Part shown: positions 61,692 through 64,000 of the stretch, piece by piece
Layout of the letters: every line of letters starts with the position of its first letter
Numbering within the stretch: the stretch's first letter is position 1
Source: Streptomyces sp. NBC_01707
GTDB taxonomy: Bacteria > Actinomycetota > Actinomycetes > Streptomycetales > Streptomycetaceae
DNA: 64,000 nucleotides
Assembly: GCF_041438805.1 (NCBI RefSeq)
Contig: NZ_CP109190.1
Location: 6,944,001-7,008,000, forward strand
Reading direction: 5' to 3'
Program-made: the position numbers and the translations under genes
Notes under the pieces: model-generated
Databases searched by the model: none
The model's input: the letters and a program-made list of their open reading frames with translations, nothing else
What the model was told of the DNA's origin: nothing

Positions 61692-62966
61692 ATGCGACGT
61701 GGCATAACGGCCACCGCCCTGGTCGCGGCCCTGGCGCTTGCGGCGACCGCCTGCGGCAGCGATGACAAGTCCGACGGCTCGAGCAAGAGCTCCGGCGAGC
61801 TCTCCGGGACCGTTACCTGGTGGGACACCTCCACCGTGGGCAGCGAGGACAAGGTCTTCAAGAAGATTGCCGAAGACTTCGAGAAGCAGCACCCGAAGGT
61901 CGACGTCAAGTACGTCAACGTGCCCTTCGGTGAGGCGCAGAACAAGTTCAAGAACGCTGCCCAGTCCGGCTCGGGCGCTCCCGACGTGATCCGCTCCGAG
62001 GTCGCCTGGACCCCCGAGTTCGCGGACCTCGGCTACCTCGCCCCGCTGGACGGCACCCCCGCCCTGCAGAAGGCGGACGACTTCCTCAAGCAGGCCGCCG
62101 CCTCCACCAAGTACAACGGCAAGACGTACGCGGTGCCGCAGGTCATCGACTCCATGGGCATCTTCTACAACAAGAAGATCTTCAAGGAGGCCGGCGTCGA
62201 GGTTCCCACCACCGTCGACCAGCTGAAGACCGTCTCCAAGAAGATCAAGGAAAAGACCGGCAAGACCGGCCTGTACCTGCGCGGCGACGACGCGTACTGG
62301 TTCCTCTCCTTCCTGTACGGCGAGGGCGGCGACCTCGTCGACGCGTCCTCCAAGTCCGTCACCGTCGACAACCCCGAGGGTGTCAAGGCGATGAAGGTCG
62401 TCAAGGACCTCGTCGACTCCGGTGCGGCCAAGACCGACGCGACGGACGGCTGGGAGAACATGCAGTCGTCCTTCAAGGACGGCAAGGTCGCCATGATCAT
62501 CAACGGCCCGTGGGCCGTCGCCGACACCTACGCCGGCAAGGAGTTCAAGGACAAGGCCAACCTGGGCGTCGCCCCGGTCCCGGCCGGCTCCGCCGCGCAG
62601 GGCGCCCCGCAGGGCGGTCACAACCTGGCCGTCTACGCGGGCTCCAAGAACCTCGACGCCTCCTACGCCTTCGTCGACTACATGACGTCCACGAAGACCC
62701 AGGCCCAGGTCACCAAGGAGCTGAACCTCCTGCCGACCCGTACCTCCGCCTACTCGGAGGAAGCCGTCGTCGACAACGAGATCGTGGGCTTCTTCAAGCC
62801 GGTCGTCGAGACCGCCGTCGAGCGTCCCTGGATCCCGGAGACCGGCAGCCTCTTCGCCCCGCTCGTCACCGAGTACACCAAGGTCCTGACCGGCCAGACC
62901 ACGCCGGAGAAGGCCGCCAAGGCCACCGGCGACTCCTACCGCAAGCTCCTCAAGGGCTGGAAGTAG
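61692..62966 (+). CDS. malE: Maltose/maltodextrin ABC transporter substrate-binding lipoprotein
   Basis: A 424-residue exported solute-binding protein. The signal ends at the lipobox LAATAC (Cys near 21), followed by a Ser/Asp/Lys-rich linker. The mature protein reads VTWWDTSTVGSEDKVFKKIAEDFEKQ, GSGAPDVIRSEVAWTPEFAD and MIINGPWAVADTY, all typical of family 1 sugar-binding proteins such as MalE. AAGGAG lies 5 nt before the ATG. It is the first gene of the operon, followed after 22 bp by malF, and controlled by divergent malR. Lys codons are almost all AAG, suggesting high expression. Confidence 0.92.
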   Translation: MRRGITATALVAALALAATACGSDDKSDGSSKSSGELSGTVTWWDTSTVGSEDKVFKKIAEDFEKQHPKVDVKYVNVPFGEAQNKFKNAAQSGSGAPDVIRSEVAWTPEFADLGYLAPLDGTPALQKADDFLKQAAASTKYNGKTYAVPQVIDSMGIFYNKKIFKEAGVEVPTTVDQLKTVSKKIKEKTGKTGLYLRGDDAYWFLSFLYGEGGDLVDASSKSVTVDNPEGVKAMKVVKDLVDSGAAKTDATDGWENMQSSFKDGKVAMIINGPWAVADTYAGKEFKDKANLGVAPVPAGSAAQGAPQGGHNLAVYAGSKNLDASYAFVDYMTSTKTQAQVTKELNLLPTRTSAYSEEAVVDNEIVGFFKPVVETAVERPWIPETGSLFAPLVTEYTKVLTGQTTPEKAAKATGDSYRKLLKGWK

Positions 62967-62988
62967 CCAGAGAAAGGCAGGCCGACTG

Positions 62989-64000
62989 ATGGCTGTCCAC
63001 ACCAGCCAGTCGGTGGCAACGGCCGCGGGCGACGACGTCGCCCGCGGCCGGAGCCGCGGTACTGGTACCCCACCCCCGAGCAGGTTCCGGCGGACTCTGT
63101 CGACCCACTGGTACGCCTGGACGATGGTCGCCCCGGTGGTCGTCGTGATCGGCGTGATCATCGGCTACCCGCTGGTCCGCGGCATCTACCTGTCGCTGAC
63201 CGACGCCAATGAGCGCAACGTCGAACGGTCCATCGGCGTCAACCACATGCCCGCGACGTACAAGTTCGTCGGCCTGGACAACTACGCCGACGCGCTCACG
63301 GGCAACCAGTTCCTCGGCACGCTCGGGTGGACCCTGGTGTGGACGGTCTCCTGCGTGAGCGTCACGTTCGTCCTCGGCATGGCCCTGGCGAACATCCTCA
63401 ACCGCCGGATCGCCGGCCGCTCCGCCTACCGGATGGCGCTGATCCTGCCCTGGGCCATCCCCGGCTTCGTCTCCGTCTTCGCCTGGCGCTTCCTCTACAA
63501 CGAGGACCGCGGGCTGCTGAACAAGATCCTCTCCGGTGCCGGCATCGACGGCATTCCGTGGCTCAACGACCCCACCTGGGCGAAGCTCTCCGTCATCGCC
63601 GTCAATGTGTGGCTCGGCGTGCCGTTCATGATGGTCGCCCTGCTCGGCGGTCTGCAGTCCATCCCCAGCGAGCAGTACGAGGCCGCCGAGATGGACGGTG
63701 CCACCGCCTGGCAGCGCTTCCGCCACATCACGCTGCCGGGGCTCCGGCCGGTCTCCACCACCGTGATCCTGCTGTCGACCATCTGGACGTTCAACATGTT
63801 CCCGGTGATCTTCCTGCTGACCCGCGGCGGACCGGGCGAGGCCACCCAGATCCTGGTCACCCAGGCGTACAAGTTCTCCTTCGAGATCAGCCCGCGCGAC
63901 TTCGCGCAGTCCTCCACCTGGGGCGTGCTGATCCTCGTCCTCCTGATGCTCTTCGCCGCGGTCTACCGGCGAGTCCTCCGCACGCAGGGAGATAACTGGT
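62989..64000 (+). CDS. malF: Maltose ABC transporter permease MalF (partial, runs off the window)
   Basis: The first 337 codons are visible; the stop lies beyond 64000. A polar N-terminus (about 40 residues) precedes MVAPVVVVIGVIIGYPLVRGIYLSLTDA. Five or six membrane segments are seen. The EAA loop that contacts the ATPase is EQYEAAEMDGATAWQRFRHI, then TLPGLRP, near 230-255, and TRGGPGEATQILVTQAY follows. The last visible residues (RRVLRTQGDNW) look close to the natural end. AAAGG lies 11 nt before ATG 62989. malG and a glucosidase gene would be expected next. Confidence 0.92.
   Translation, partial: MAVHTSQSVATAAGDDVARGRSRGTGTPPPSRFRRTLSTHWYAWTMVAPVVVVIGVIIGYPLVRGIYLSLTDANERNVERSIGVNHMPATYKFVGLDNYADALTGNQFLGTLGWTLVWTVSCVSVTFVLGMALANILNRRIAGRSAYRMALILPWAIPGFVSVFAWRFLYNEDRGLLNKILSGAGIDGIPWLNDPTWAKLSVIAVNVWLGVPFMMVALLGGLQSIPSEQYEAAEMDGATAWQRFRHITLPGLRPVSTTVILLSTIWTFNMFPVIFLLTRGGPGEATQILVTQAYKFSFEISPRDFAQSSTWGVLILVLLMLFAAVYRRVLRTQGDNW

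Overview
This window is high-GC DNA from a Streptomyces-type actinomycete. The signs are strong third-position GC, frequent GTG and TTG starts, AGGAGG-type ribosome sites, an A-factor-type signalling pair, DmdR/IdeR-like iron boxes and F420 enzymes. The right two thirds (NAD synthase, glnA2, glnE, malR-malE-malF, panB, map, haem oxygenase, efeOBU) matches what I remember of a core region of the S. coelicolor chromosome. I could not check that comparison here.

Layout: (1) 1-4.0 kb holds three tandem secreted cellulase genes (a partial one, a GH12 enzyme and a GH6 exocellulase), each ending in a CBM3. (2) 4.1-7.8 kb holds two hypothetical genes, a family 2 glycosyltransferase and a beta-lactamase-fold hydrolase. 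(3) 8.0-10.7 kb is a gamma-butyrolactone signalling locus: an ScbR-type receptor divergent from an AfsA/ScbA synthase, with a translationally coupled NAD-dependent reductase. (4) 10.7-22 kb holds varied metabolic genes (PhzF, SDR, PhoD, Gfo/Idh, Bcr-type efflux, Rsm22, dimethylargininase) and a 168-bp MITE-like element. (5) 21.8-28.1 kb holds an iron module, efeO-efeB-efeU plus an overlapping lipoprotein gene and haem oxygenase, with two visible iron boxes. (6) 28.1-45 kb holds map, transporters, an F420 reductase, a site-2 protease homologue, a giant AfsR-like regulator facing a drrAB-type ABC exporter, panB and an EmrB-TetR pair with a 19-bp palindromic operator. (7) 45-51.2 kb holds nadE and a copper/periplasmic group: multicopper oxidase, DUF6153, CBS, DUF305 and DUF3105 proteins. 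(8) 51.4-59.1 kb holds nitrogen genes glnA2 and glnE. Between them lie a secreted DUF11-like protein flanked by two copies of one terminator and a PrmC-related methyltransferase with a structured leader. (9) 59.2-64 kb holds a PAP2-type membrane enzyme and the maltose/maltodextrin ABC system under MalR; malF runs off the right edge.

Most convergent gene pairs are separated by strong GC-rich hairpins. At least seven genes have a TANNNT -10 box 6-8 nt from the start codon and no ribosome site, so they are probably leaderless. No rRNA, tRNA, CRISPR, prophage or intact transposase was found. The most unusual signals are: the structured leader of the PrmC-like gene, with a near-perfect Shine-Dalgarno before an ATT codon; three 11-bp-phased direct repeats upstream of the ABC exporter beside the AfsR-like regulator; the duplicated terminator around the DUF11-like gene; the MITE whose end supplies a stop codon; and the 128-bp overlap of efeU with a lipoprotein gene.
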